This document shows positions 27,879 through 38,400 of a stretch of 64,000 nucleotides of DNA, piece after piece. The stretch's first letter is position 1, and every line of letters starts with the position of its first letter. A model generated the notes under the pieces. That model ran no database searches. It had not been told where the DNA came from and was given only the letters and a program-made list of their open reading frames with translations. The stretch is from Pseudopedobacter saltans DSM 12145 (GTDB taxonomy: Bacteria; Bacteroidota; Bacteroidia; Sphingobacteriales; Sphingobacteriaceae), in the NCBI RefSeq assembly GCF_000190735.1, contig NC_015177.1, positions 3,596,001 through 3,660,000 on the forward strand. The letters run 5' to 3'. The position numbers and the translations under genes were made by a program.

Positions 27879-29495
27879 TTATAGTACAACTTTAATCCAG
27901 GAGTCGGCATTACTTTCATTCATATTGGTAAGGTATTCGGTATAAAAACTGCCATTATTGTCATAAGAAGATAACGCTAGTCCTATTTGTAAACTTTTTG
28001 ATTGCTTCTTGTAAGGGATGGTATAATAAACACGATATCCATTGTCATTTATTTCGGTATTTGTTTTAACAAAATTGGAAACCGGCTTCCATTGTCCGTT
28101 TTTTTCGATATAGAGTTGGTTTGTTCCATTTTTGGAAGACCATATTTTGTGTTTTTTTCCATCTAAAATAAAGAACAGATGCAGCCCTGTTTTTCCGGAT
28201 TGAGACGTCTCTTTTTCAGAGATATTGCATTTTACGTTGATCTCCTGATTTTTCCTGGCTATTCCAGCTCTTAGATTGCTATTGGATTTGGATCCTATAA
28301 AAAGCGGAAACTCCTCTATGGCAGAGCTTGCTTTCATCACGTCAGGAATAATGTATCCCTTAATTAGCCAGGGAGCAACGTTTTTAGATTTGAAATTTGT
28401 GGAAGCTAAAGCGACAACCGTTTGGTCATCCCATATAGCTATTGAATTCCACTTTGCCTCTTTATCCTGAGGGACGTTAAATGGACGGGTTCGTTTTCCG
28501 AAATTTCTGGCCTCTTTATCGCCAATTGCGACTTCCATTGTAGAAAGTTCCCAGTCGTGAGCCCTGTTTTCATTAGTCTGATAAGATAATAGTGTTTGGC
28601 CATTGGGGAGTTTTAAAAGGTAAGGAGCGCCCATATAAACAGAATCAGGGATATGGGTATCCAATGCATAATCTCTGTTTCCAGACTCGGACAATACCGG
28701 CTGGCTCCAGTTATCAGAAATTTTTGTTCTGACGGTATAAGGCTTAAAGCGATCGGTTTTATTATCTTCTATCGCTACTACAATTTCATTGTTTATTAAA
28801 ATTGGAACGGGCATTCCGTCTCTTCGTTCTTTTCGGAATGAAACTGTAGTGGCTTTTTCGGTCCATGTTTTACCGTTGTCAAATGATTTTACCATTGAAA
28901 TTTCCTGTTCGTCAGATTGACGGTATGGGTTTTCGTTAGCGAAATAAACTTGTAATTCTCCGCCGGGTAACTGTAAAAAGGAAGGTTCCCAGCAGCCATC
29001 GCCAAAACGCGGCGCCGCCACATAAAGCCTTTGTGGCGGCAACCACGTCCGACCATTGTCTAAGCTTCTCCTTATCACGATAGAGTAGGGTGCAATCTCT
29101 TCTTGTCTTGGCCGGTAATTGCAGGCGACAATAATATCGCCGTTTTGTAATTGTTTGACTTCAGGATTTGCAATATTCACGACGGTAGTTTTTCCGTCTG
29201 GTGATGAATAAGCGAATTTGGAGAAAATAGCTGTCGGATTGCTCCAGGTTTTCCCGTTGTCCCAGCTTCTTTTAAAGTGAATATCGCCGGTTCGGGTTTC
29301 ATAAATTACAAATACCGAGGAATCTTTTAATCTTGCTAGTCTTGGATATCCCCCCATTTCTGCAATTTGCTGCATAGAAGCGTAATCCCAGGCGATACGA
29401 ACACCAGAGCTTACTTTTTCTGACTGAGCAAAAGTGCTTTCTTGCGGAAGAAGCAATAAAATGAGCAATATAAAATTACCTGACAGCTTTTTCAT
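27879..29495 (-). CDS. Asp-box six-bladed propeller hydrolase (GH33/GH93-like)
   Basis: 538 residues with a signal peptide (about 1-23, ending STFAQ). Three Asp-box motifs are visible (SWDNGKTW, SLDNGRTW, SFDNGKTW), giving a sialidase-type propeller up to about residue 380. A beta-sandwich-like C-terminal part follows. Automated tools would call it sialidase. The neighbours (endo-arabinanase-like GH43, second GH43) and absence of any sialic-acid genes favour GH93 exo-1,5-alpha-L-arabinanase, which uses the same fold. This is an inference, since the GH93 active site was not matched residue by residue. Confidence 0.65.
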   Translation of the reverse strand: MKKLSGNFILLILLLLPQESTFAQSEKVSSGVRIAWDYASMQQIAEMGGYPRLARLKDSSVFVIYETRTGDIHFKRSWDNGKTWSNPTAIFSKFAYSSPDGKTTVVNIANPEVKQLQNGDIIVACNYRPRQEEIAPYSIVIRRSLDNGRTWLPPQRLYVAAPRFGDGCWEPSFLQLPGGELQVYFANENPYRQSDEQEISMVKSFDNGKTWTEKATTVSFRKERRDGMPVPILINNEIVVAIEDNKTDRFKPYTVRTKISDNWSQPVLSESGNRDYALDTHIPDSVYMGAPYLLKLPNGQTLLSYQTNENRAHDWELSTMEVAIGDKEARNFGKRTRPFNVPQDKEAKWNSIAIWDDQTVVALASTNFKSKNVAPWLIKGYIIPDVMKASSAIEEFPLFIGSKSNSNLRAGIARKNQEINVKCNISEKETSQSGKTGLHLFFILDGKKHKIWSSKNGTNQLYIEKNGQWKPVSNFVKTNTEINDNGYRVYYTIPYKKQSKSLQIGLALSSYDNNGSFYTEYLTNMNESNADSWIKVVL

Positions 29496-29507
29496 GTAGC
29501 AGCAATC

Positions 29508-30455
29508 CTATCTTTTTAATTTTGGTCTAAGGATATCATTAGAGATTTTCATCACGGGGATGTTATCATCTGTAAATGTGACATCAGCAATATACATTGC
29601 TCTTGGGTGTATGCTGGTTGCGCTATGATGCGCATGAAAAACAATCCGTAACTTACCGGATTTATCTTTAAACATAGCACTGTGCCCGATACCCACCAGA
29701 TCCTGTGGTTTCTGTAATATTGGATTTGATGCATATTTTGTCCATGGTCCCTCAGGAGACGAGGCTGTTGCAAAGCCAATTCCATAGAACGGACTTTCAT
29801 AGCTATTAGCCGAATAGGTCATGTAGTAAAGCCCTTTGTGCTTCATTACGAAAGCACCTTCGTTTACTCTCGGCCAAATTTCTTCCCAGGCCTGAGAAAC
29901 ATTGATGCATTTTTTTAAGGTAGCGGTTTTTATTGTCTGGAGATCGTTTTCCAGTTCGGCAACCCAAATATTCAATCCATCATTAAATCTGTCAAAATAC
30001 AAATATGGCTTACCGTTGTCATCTATAAATAAACTATTGTCTATAGATTTTTCTCCATCCAGCATGGGAACTTTGGCTTCCTGTTTAAATGGTCCCAGCG
30101 GAGAATTGGATGTTGCAACGCAAATATGCTCGTTGACAGTATAGTACATAAAGAATTTATTTTTTTCCTGGATGTAATATACTTCCGGAGCCCAGAACCA
30201 TCGTCCACCCCAGGAATCTTCGCTTTTAAGAGCCAGTTCGGACTCTTTTTTCCAATAGACTAAATCGTCCGAGGTATAAACTTCTATTCCATTTTCAGCA
30301 TTGGTACCATAGGCATAGTAGGTATTTCCGTTTAACATGATAAAAGGGTCGCCTAAAGGAACCGGAGGTTCGAATACAAAATTGTTCTTTTCTTTTTTTG
30401 CGCATGCAGTTAACGATGTACTAAATAGTAGTAAAAGATAGATTAACTTTTTCAT
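29508..30455 (-). CDS. GH43 lipoprotein, arabinosidase/xylosidase-like
   Basis: 315 residues with lipobox LTAC at about residue 18. GH43 catalytic residues are Asp36 (PLGDPFI), Asp139 (SIDNSLFI) and Glu199 (VNEGAFVM). WGGRWFWAPEVYY and FYGIGFATASSPEGPWT match the propeller blades. It differs from the GH43 at 24826 and lacks the arabinanase SCC motif, so an exo-acting alpha-L-arabinofuranosidase or related activity is likely. It is the first enzyme gene after the susD of this operon, separated by the palindrome at 30491-30580. Confidence 0.85.
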   Translation of the reverse strand: MKKLIYLLLLFSTSLTACAKKEKNNFVFEPPVPLGDPFIMLNGNTYYAYGTNAENGIEVYTSDDLVYWKKESELALKSEDSWGGRWFWAPEVYYIQEKNKFFMYYTVNEHICVATSNSPLGPFKQEAKVPMLDGEKSIDNSLFIDDNGKPYLYFDRFNDGLNIWVAELENDLQTIKTATLKKCINVSQAWEEIWPRVNEGAFVMKHKGLYYMTYSANSYESPFYGIGFATASSPEGPWTKYASNPILQKPQDLVGIGHSAMFKDKSGKLRIVFHAHHSATSIHPRAMYIADVTFTDDNIPVMKISNDILRPKLKR

Positions 30456-30490
30456 TCATATTGATTTTAAAGAGGCCTAAAAAGTTTATT

Positions 30491-30580
30491 GTCATTCCGA
30501 TTGCAAGGAGAGGATCTCATTCATTTGGGAGGAGATTTACGCCTGTTGGCGAATTCTCCTCCTAAAAGTAGTTGAATGAC
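30491..30580 (-). repeat. Nested palindrome between susD and first GH gene
   Basis: The outer arms are GTCATTC (30491-30497) and GAATGAC (30574-30580). The inner stem pairs 30528-30543 with 30548-30562 (GGAGGAGA...CGCC against GGCG...TCTCCTCC) with a 4-base loop. It shares GTCATTCCGA with the terminator hairpin at 21769. Lying inside the operon after susD, it may act as a partial terminator or RNA stabiliser that sets susCD above the enzymes; this is inference. Confidence 0.65.
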
Positions 30581-30611
30581 GATGCTTTCAATTTTTTAGA
30601 CTCGTTTTTTA

Positions 30612-32177
30612 TTAGTAATTCGGATTCTGATCAGCATTTGGATTGTTTTTATCTTCATCTGAAGGAATCGGCAAACGGCTATGCTTTCCTATAGTAAAAT
30701 TGTTAAAGTCTGCGTCTCTTGCCTTTACTTCGTTGAGCCCTGTAACGTTATCTAACAATCCCCATCTTTTGAGGTCTGCCCATCTATGTCCTTCTGTCGC
30801 TAATTCTAAAACTCTTTCCATCTGCAATCTTTTTAAGAAAGTAGGCTTGTCTGTGGCTGCAGTTGGATTATTGACGGCCAGATTCGGCATATTTACTCGA
30901 GCTCGTACTCGATTAACCTGTTGTACTGCGGTAGCTAAAGGATCATTTGATTGTGCAATACATTCTGCATACATTAATAAAACATCTGCAAATCTGATTA
31001 AACGCACATTGGTAGGATTGTGGTAGTCATCGAAGTCTCTGTAGTAATCTGAACCATATTTGCGAAAGAAAACTCGACCTGTCCAGTCACTTTTTGACCA
31101 TTGTTCATTATTACTTGTGAATCTATATATTCTTGTGTTATTTGGAAAATCGTTTTCCATTCCTTGATAGAATGCTGTATATCTTAAACGGATATCGAAG
31201 TTGTTGTTTAAATCTTTTTCTTTCTTGAACTCCGTAACTATCCAGGGGCGTAGCTCGCCATCTGTCCAGCCTATTCCGGGAGGCGCAAAAAATTGACCTC
31301 TGTTAAGACCTAGGTTTGGATCTACATCGAAGTCTCCGTCGCCTGCAGGTGCTTTATGAATATCCGAATATTGAATTTCGAAAACAGACTCGATGTTATT
31401 CTCGGTGTCTTTGTTGAAATTATCAAAATAGTTTGCTGTTAGGTTATAATATTGTTTACCTGCACCATCAACTAGCCATGATAAATCTGTTTTGGCTTCT
31501 ACCCATTTATGAAGCTGCATGTAACACTTCGCTCTAAAAGCCAAAGCAGCGCCTTTTGTTGCTCTTCCTTTATTGGGAGCATCCCATGCAGGGGGTAAGA
31601 GTTTTTCTGCCTCTGTAAAATCGCTGATGGCCTGATTATAAACTTCCGTTTCGGTGTGACCTTCAGGCCTCATATCAGGAGTAGAAGGTTCCAGAACGAT
31701 AGGCAAACTTTTATTCTCACCTCCCCAAAGAAGAGCCAAATTGTAATAATACAGACCTCTTAGAAAATATGCTTGTCCAATAAGCTGATCTTTTTTTGTC
31801 TGATCTGTAAACGCTATAGCTGGAACATTGTGTAACACCTGGTTGGCCCTGAAAATTGCTTCATAACAATCTCTGAAAGTCCACGCATTACCTTCCCAAA
31901 AATTGTAATTGTTATATTTAAATTGTGTCCATTCTTTTAGTTCTGCCCATGGACTTTGGCTAAAGCCTTCGTCAGAAGTTAAGTCTAAGCGAAACCATAT
32001 CCACCTGCTATAAGTTCCTGGTTTATAGAACATATTATATATGGCGTTTACGCCATATTCTGCGTCTCTTTCCGTTTTCCAAAACGTTCCTGTGGTTATG
32101 GTATTCGGGTTCTGTACATCAACCTTACAAGCATTCACCAGAAATGTTGCAAGAAATATATATAAGTACTTTTTCAT
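30612..32177 (-). CDS. SusD-like surface glycan-binding lipoprotein
   Basis: 521 residues; lipobox VNAC near residue 17. N-terminal SusD pattern TITTGTFWKTERDAEYGVNAIYNM, TPR-like helices around YEAIFRANQVLHN and AYFLRGLYYYNLALLWGG. The C-terminal RagB block has LIRFADVLLMYAECIA, VNRVRARVNMP, LQMERVLELATEGHRWADLKRWG and RLPIPSDEDKNNPN. It binds the substrate at the cell surface with the SusC encoded just upstream (19-base gap). Tryptophan-rich segments (YSRWIWFRLD, SPWAELKEWTQF) may line the sugar site. Confidence 0.95.
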   Translation of the reverse strand: MKKYLYIFLATFLVNACKVDVQNPNTITTGTFWKTERDAEYGVNAIYNMFYKPGTYSRWIWFRLDLTSDEGFSQSPWAELKEWTQFKYNNYNFWEGNAWTFRDCYEAIFRANQVLHNVPAIAFTDQTKKDQLIGQAYFLRGLYYYNLALLWGGENKSLPIVLEPSTPDMRPEGHTETEVYNQAISDFTEAEKLLPPAWDAPNKGRATKGAALAFRAKCYMQLHKWVEAKTDLSWLVDGAGKQYYNLTANYFDNFNKDTENNIESVFEIQYSDIHKAPAGDGDFDVDPNLGLNRGQFFAPPGIGWTDGELRPWIVTEFKKEKDLNNNFDIRLRYTAFYQGMENDFPNNTRIYRFTSNNEQWSKSDWTGRVFFRKYGSDYYRDFDDYHNPTNVRLIRFADVLLMYAECIAQSNDPLATAVQQVNRVRARVNMPNLAVNNPTAATDKPTFLKRLQMERVLELATEGHRWADLKRWGLLDNVTGLNEVKARDADFNNFTIGKHSRLPIPSDEDKNNPNADQNPNY

Positions 32178-32196
32178 TGCTCTTTAATTTTTAGGG

Positions 32197-35187
32197 TTAG
32201 AATGTTATTTGTGTGCCAAAAGTGATACCTCTGGGATTTGGAAAAGCACCACCATCATAGCTTCTGTCCCAAATGTTTGTGTTCAAAAACTCTGGATCTA
32301 AACCTTTATAAGATGTGAAAGTAACCAGGTTCTGTGCATTGACATATAGTCGAACCTGACTGAATGTAGTTCCTAAAGCTTTTTTCGGCAAGCTGTAACC
32401 CAGGGCAATTTGTTTTATTCTTAAATAGCCTCCGTTTTCTAACCATCTGTCCTGATTGCCAACTACATTACGAGAATCTCCGGATATAGGTCTTGGGTCT
32501 TTCGCATTTGGATTATCCGGTGTCCAGGGATCGTAATCTGCTCTGTAGTTGGAGTTGTCATCAAATCTGTCGTAACCACTTCTTGGGCCGTTAAAAGATT
32601 TAAAGCCAAAAGATCCTGAGAATTGTAATTGAAGGTCGAACCCTTTGTAATCAAATCCGAAGTTCATTCCTAATTGGTACTTTGGAATGGTAGAACCGCA
32701 ATGCTGCCTGTCCGCATCGGTAATCCGACCGTCGTCATTATAGTCGACAAATTTTACATCTCCGGGTTGTGCATTGGGTTGAATTAAAGTACCATTACTA
32801 CTTCTATGGGCCTGAACTTCTTCTACTGATTTGAAAAGACCATCGGTTTTAATCAAATACCATTCGCCAATAGGATGTCCTACAATAGACTTGGTATCCC
32901 ATTGCGTAAATTCGTCCCTGCCGTAGCCCAGTTTTACGATTTTATTTTTTAAGTAAGAAGCGTTAAGCCCCAGGCTATAGCCAAATTCTCCAATTCTGTC
33001 TCTCCATGTTGTAGTCAATTCTACCCCTGTGTTTTTTAATGTTGCAGCATTAACTACAGGGTTCCCTCCGTTGTTCCCTGTAACCATCTGGATTTGCATT
33101 GCTGTTAAGACATCTTTGGTTTCTTTAATAAAGAAGTCGGTAGAAATCTGTAATCTGTTATTTAGTATTGTTGCATCAAAGCCGCCGTTAAATTGAGCCA
33201 TTTTCTCCCATTTTAGATCAGCATTAGCCAGTCTGATTTGGGTCATACCAGTAACAATATTTTGATCTACACCGAATATGGCTTGGGGAAAAACTGTAAT
33301 AAATGAGTTCCAATCCCATGGACCAATATTAGATGTTCCCAGTATCCCATAGTTAGCTCTTAGCTTTAAATCATTTATCCACGGAACATTAAAGAAACTT
33401 TCCTTGCTGATTCTCCATCCAGCAGAAACTGAAGGAAAATAACCTACACTATAAACAGGATTAAATTTTGACGATTCGTCTCTACGCATAGTAAAACTGA
33501 AGAGGTACTTTTCATCATAAGTATAATTTAAACGACCAAACACAGAAAACAACTTCTCGTTATCCTGATAGCTTCCTGTTTTTGGATTGCTTAATGCCGC
33601 ATCTAACTGCGTAAAGTAGCCGTTTACCGATACCAAAACGTCATTTTTTGTCCCCCAAATCTGCTCGTAATTAGAGGTCTGATAACTGGTTCCTATTACA
33701 GCAGAAATATCATGTTTCCCAAGTTTCTTTATGTAATCTATAGTATTGTCAAATACAAGACCTCTGTATTGTGCCTGGTTTTTATTTAATGAAGACGGAT
33801 CGGTAGGTTGGTTATACGCCCAATAGCCTACTTTTCTTAAATATTCATGCTTATCGTTACTTAAATCAAAACCAAAATTGGTTCTGAATTTTAAAGATTT
33901 AAAAAATTCAAGCTCGCCAAAAACGTTTCCTCTTGTTCTCAGATTTCCATTTTTTGTGTTTTCGAAATCTTCTCTGGCAAAAGGATTAGTCCCAAAAGTA
34001 ACGTCTCTGGAACCATCTCCATAACCATAGCCACCTCGTGCCGCATTATTAGGGTCGTAAATAGGAATGGTAGGCAACATGCGGTAAACGTCAATAATAG
34101 GATTGGTATTTAATTCGTTAACTGAATAATTACTGAGTACTATATTTTCTCCAATATTTAGTTTTAAATTTTCACCAAAACTTCTTGAAGTAGACATATT
34201 GGAACGTAATGTAAAACGTTCACTATTGGAACCAATAGTTGTTCCCGAGTTTGTTTGGTAGTTTCCGGAAATAAAATATCTGCTTTCTTTGGATCCTCCA
34301 GAAAATGAAATGTTATGGTCCTGAAGCCAGCCTGTTTTAAAAACTTCTTCCTGCCAGTCTGTATTACCATCGAAGTGATTTGCAGGTTGTTTATTGGCAT
34401 TACTGAAAGCCAGATCGTTCAGGTTAATCCATTGCTCGCGATTGGTGAGATTATATCTGGGCAGCCACTGTGCAGTTCCTCTCGAAGATAGGTCTATCTT
34501 CATTTTTCCTTCCTTCCCTTGCTTGGTTGTTATAATAATAACACCATTACCGGCTCTGGAACCATAAATTGCAGCCGCAGAAGCGTCTTTTAATACCTGA
34601 ATGCTTTCTATATCATTGAAGTTAAAGTCTCTGTTTGCGCCAGAAACTATTCCGTCTACAACATATAGCGGATTACTTGGTCCTAAAGTTCCCGTTCCCC
34701 TGATTTCTACTTTACCTTCTGAACCTGGAGATCCTGCTGTTCTAACCATTAAGCCGGGCAAAGTTCCCAGCGCATCTCCTACAGTACCGGAAACGGTAGT
34801 GTTTTTCATTTCACTCGGGTTAAATACAGAAACAGCACCCGTAAGATCTGATTTTTTAATTGTCTGATAACCGATAACAACAACTTCTTCCAGTGCTTTT
34901 TTGTCTGTAAGAAGTGTAATGTCTAATGTTGTCTGGTTATTGTACACAATAGTTTGGGGAAGCATTCCCAGCATAGAAAAAACTATTTCCTGACCTTTTG
35001 TTGCACTAATGGAATAGTTCCCATTCAGGTCTGTCATAGTGCCCCGGGCTGTACCTTTAACGGTAATCGCGACCCCAGGTAAGGGAATGCCCGATTCATC
35101 AAACACCCTACCTTTCATGTTGTTATCCTGTGCATAGGCCACTGTAGATAAAACATAGAAAAACAAGAATAAAGTTTTCTTTAACAT
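32197..35187 (-). CDS. SusC-like TonB-dependent outer-membrane transporter
   Basis: 996 residues with signal peptide ending TVAYAQ. A carboxypeptidase regulatory-like domain (about 22-105), TonB-box-like EEVVVIGYQTIKKSDLTGAV, plug domain with VEIRGTGTLGPSNPLYVVDG and IQVLKDASAAAIYGSRAGNG, then a barrel ending ITFGTQITF. No STN domain. It forms the TonB-driven import channel of the arabinan-type locus. First gene of the minus-strand operon; the divergent hybrid sensor begins about 300 bases away, a layout typical of HTCS-controlled loci. Confidence 0.96.
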   Translation of the reverse strand: MLKKTLFLFFYVLSTVAYAQDNNMKGRVFDESGIPLPGVAITVKGTARGTMTDLNGNYSISATKGQEIVFSMLGMLPQTIVYNNQTTLDITLLTDKKALEEVVVIGYQTIKKSDLTGAVSVFNPSEMKNTTVSGTVGDALGTLPGLMVRTAGSPGSEGKVEIRGTGTLGPSNPLYVVDGIVSGANRDFNFNDIESIQVLKDASAAAIYGSRAGNGVIIITTKQGKEGKMKIDLSSRGTAQWLPRYNLTNREQWINLNDLAFSNANKQPANHFDGNTDWQEEVFKTGWLQDHNISFSGGSKESRYFISGNYQTNSGTTIGSNSERFTLRSNMSTSRSFGENLKLNIGENIVLSNYSVNELNTNPIIDVYRMLPTIPIYDPNNAARGGYGYGDGSRDVTFGTNPFAREDFENTKNGNLRTRGNVFGELEFFKSLKFRTNFGFDLSNDKHEYLRKVGYWAYNQPTDPSSLNKNQAQYRGLVFDNTIDYIKKLGKHDISAVIGTSYQTSNYEQIWGTKNDVLVSVNGYFTQLDAALSNPKTGSYQDNEKLFSVFGRLNYTYDEKYLFSFTMRRDESSKFNPVYSVGYFPSVSAGWRISKESFFNVPWINDLKLRANYGILGTSNIGPWDWNSFITVFPQAIFGVDQNIVTGMTQIRLANADLKWEKMAQFNGGFDATILNNRLQISTDFFIKETKDVLTAMQIQMVTGNNGGNPVVNAATLKNTGVELTTTWRDRIGEFGYSLGLNASYLKNKIVKLGYGRDEFTQWDTKSIVGHPIGEWYLIKTDGLFKSVEEVQAHRSSNGTLIQPNAQPGDVKFVDYNDDGRITDADRQHCGSTIPKYQLGMNFGFDYKGFDLQLQFSGSFGFKSFNGPRSGYDRFDDNSNYRADYDPWTPDNPNAKDPRPISGDSRNVVGNQDRWLENGGYLRIKQIALGYSLPKKALGTTFSQVRLYVNAQNLVTFTSYKGLDPEFLNTNIWDRSYDGGAFPNPRGITFGTQITF

Positions 35188-35370
35188 GTAATTTAATTTT
35201 TGGGTTTATAATTTAAACTCTAATTGGTCTCTAAATTCCGACTGTAGCAAAACACAAAAGCAATTGCTTTGATTTGAACTTTTGTATTATGTAAACTTTG
35301 GTGTATTTAGATGTGAAGTAAAGTTATGTATAAGGATAGGAGTGGTTATAACACTTTCTAATCAAAAAAT

Positions 35371-35421
35371 GGTAAAAATGGGTAAATAAAGCTAAAATGT
35401 TAGTTTTTACCATTTTTTACC
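35371..35421. promoter_or_regulatory. Candidate HTCS operator (repeated GGTAAA motif)
   Basis: Between the divergent susC and hybrid-sensor genes, GGTAAAAATGGGTAAAT (35371-35387) holds two direct copies of GGTAAA about 10 bases apart. TTTTTACCATTTTTTACC (35404-35421) has the same two copies inverted. Ten-base spacing of direct half-sites fits AraC-type domains. Binding by the neighbouring HTCS is an inference. Confidence 0.45.
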
Positions 35422-35488
35422 GGTTTTTGCTATAAATGGAAATGCAAATAGTTCTTTGCTAAATGTTATTCTCATAAATTTATGTATT

Positions 35489-38400
35489 GTGAAGATTAAG
35501 CTTTTTTATATCGTTTCATTGTATTTTCTCCTTAATCCCGGATTTGTTTTGGGGCAGGAGAATCCAAACTTTCATTTTAAGAAACTACAGGTTACTGATG
35601 GGCTTTCGGAGAATGCGGTCTATTGTATTTTACAGGATACAGATGGATTTATGTGGTTTGGTACTAAAGATGGGTTAAATCGTTTCGATGGCAGTTCATT
35701 TAGAGTCTATCAGCATCAGTTTGGAAAAAAGCAATCTATCGGAAATAACTTTATAAGAAGTATCGCCCAAAAAAATAAAAGTCAATTGTATATAGGAACA
35801 GATGTAGGCCTTTATATAATGGACAAAATAAAAGAGACATTTTCAAAGCTAAACATCAAAGCTAGTGATAACTCAATTATCTCTTCTGCAATAAACTCTT
35901 TGTTGGTTGACAAAGATGGAAATTTGTGGATAGCGACTATGGCTCAAGGTATTTATGTTTATGAAAGTAAAAGTGGCAGGCTAAATAAAGTAGTTATTGA
36001 AAATGTGGATCTGGGATTGAATGCTTCCTGGTCTATCATACAAGATAAATCTGGGACAATTTGGGCAGGTACCAGATTGGGACTGCTCAGATATAACGCG
36101 GTCTCATCAAAATTTGAAATTGTTCCTTCTTTATTTAGCAAAGCTGAGAATTCTGACAACGAAGTGTTATCAATACTTGAGGACAACAAGGGGAATCTAT
36201 GGCTGGGAACTTGGTCTAATGGGGTGAGATACTACAACAAACAGTCAGAAGAATATACGTCTTTTCTTAATAATAAGCCGGGAGCCAGTTATATAACTCA
36301 TATCCGAGCAATTTTTCAATACACAGAAAAATCTCTGCTTATAGGATCTGATGATGGCTTGTATCTTTTCAACCTGGAAAGTAATGTTCCCAAAAGACTG
36401 GATATCCCACAATTTAAATACAGTCTAAGCGATCAGAATGTATATTCTATAGCAAAAGATAAAGAAGGTGGAGTTTGGATTGGAACTTACTTTGGAGGGG
36501 TAAACTATCTAAATCCCGCTTTGCTAACAATAGAAACTTATTATCCTGATTTATTACACGGGTTTCTTTCTGGAAAGGCAGTTAGTCAGTTTTGTGAAGA
36601 TCCTAGAGGAAATATATGGATAGCGACAGAAGATGGAGGCTTAAACTATTTTGACGTAAAAACAAAGCTCGTTACTCAGCCTGTAAAGACTAGTTATCAT
36701 AACACACACGCATTACTTTTAGATGGAGAAAATCTGTGGATAGGAACCTTTTCACGCGGGATCGACATTTATAATACAAAAACCGGAAAGTTGGTTAATT
36801 ACAGATTTAAATCAAATGATCAAAATACCATCAACGACGACTGTATTTTTTCGATTTATAAAACGAAGGCTGGAGAGATTTATGTAGGAACGCCGGTTGG
36901 CTTGAATAAGTTCAATAGAGTAAGCCGGACGTTTGAAAGGATAAAGGAGATAAACAGCTTTATTTATGATATAAAAGAAGACGATGCAGGAGATTTATGG
37001 TTGGCAAGTTATGGCCACGGTGCAATTAAGTTGGACAATAAGCAAAATAGATGGGTTTTTTATGATAAGATAAAAAAGAATGATCCGATAGTAGGGGCTA
37101 AATTAACGAGTATTTATATAGATAGTCAACGCCGGCTTATTTTTTCCAGCGAAGGAAGGGGAATTTTTATTTACAATAGAAAGAATGACGGTTTCAGAAA
37201 CATTTCAGAAGCCAACGGACTTCCCAACAGCGTTATATATGGAGTTTTAGACGATCCAAATGGAAATTTATGGTTAAGTAGTAATAAAGGGCTTATTTGT
37301 TTAAATACAGATTCTCCGAATAAATTCAAGCTTTATGATATCGAAAATGGATTGCAAAGTAACCAGTTCAATTATAAATCTACTTATAAATCAAGATCGG
37401 GGAAATTTTATTTTGGCGGAATCAATGGTTTTAGCTCTTTCTATCCGCAAGATATAGATCAGATAAAAAATCCGATATCGCCAGCTGTTGCAATAACCAG
37501 AATAAGTTTGTTAGGGAATTCCGACCCAGAATTGGAAAAAGAAATACAGACTAAGCTGAATAAAAAAGAAACGGTGAAGTTAAAATTTAATACATCTTCG
37601 TTTACGGTGTCTTTTGTAAGTTTAAGTTTTATTTCTCAATCAAAAAATCAATACGCGTATAAATTAGAAGGAGCGGACGCCGGATGGACATACACCGGGA
37701 ATAGCAAAAATGTAACCTACGTAAATTTATCTCCTGGCAAATACACTTTTAAAGTTAAAGCCTCAAACAATGATGGTTTGTGGAATGAAGAGGGGAGTGA
37801 AATTTCCATTGAAATATTACCCCCTTTCTGGTTGTCTTTACCGGCAAAGATATTTTATACGCTACTTGTAGCTTCATTGCTTTATTTGCTGATTCGCTTT
37901 TATATAAACCGAAATAAAGTGAGACAGCTCCGACAGCTGGAAACTTTTAAAGCAGAGCAGGAAACAAAATCCTTTAAATCAAAAATAGAATTCTTTACAA
38001 CGATAGCACATGAAATTCGTACGCCCCTAAGTTTGATTAATGCGCCATTGGAAGAAATCATTTCCAAACAGGAAGGCAGTGAACAAACAAAACAGAACTT
38101 ATCTGTTATAGAGAGAAATTGTGACAGGTTAAGCGTCCTGATCAATCAATTATTGGATTTTAGAAAAATGGATTCGACGGAATATAAGCTGAATCCGGAG
38201 CGCATAGATATTAGAGAATTTATTACCGAGATGCATGAACGATTTAGAAAATCAGCGCAAAGCAAAAAGCTTTTACTGGATCTGAAATTGCCGAAAGAAA
38301 AAAAGCTATTTGTCGTTTCTGATTTAGATGCGCTAACTAAAATAGTAGGCAATTTATTGACAAATGCATTGAAGTTTGCCAATAATCGGGTAATTCTAAA

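Noticed and set aside
27879-29495. True sialidase (GH33)
   Set aside because: Asp boxes alone do not define sialidase. No sialic-acid lyase, epimerase or transporter is near, and arabinan enzymes flank it. Left as GH33/GH93-like.
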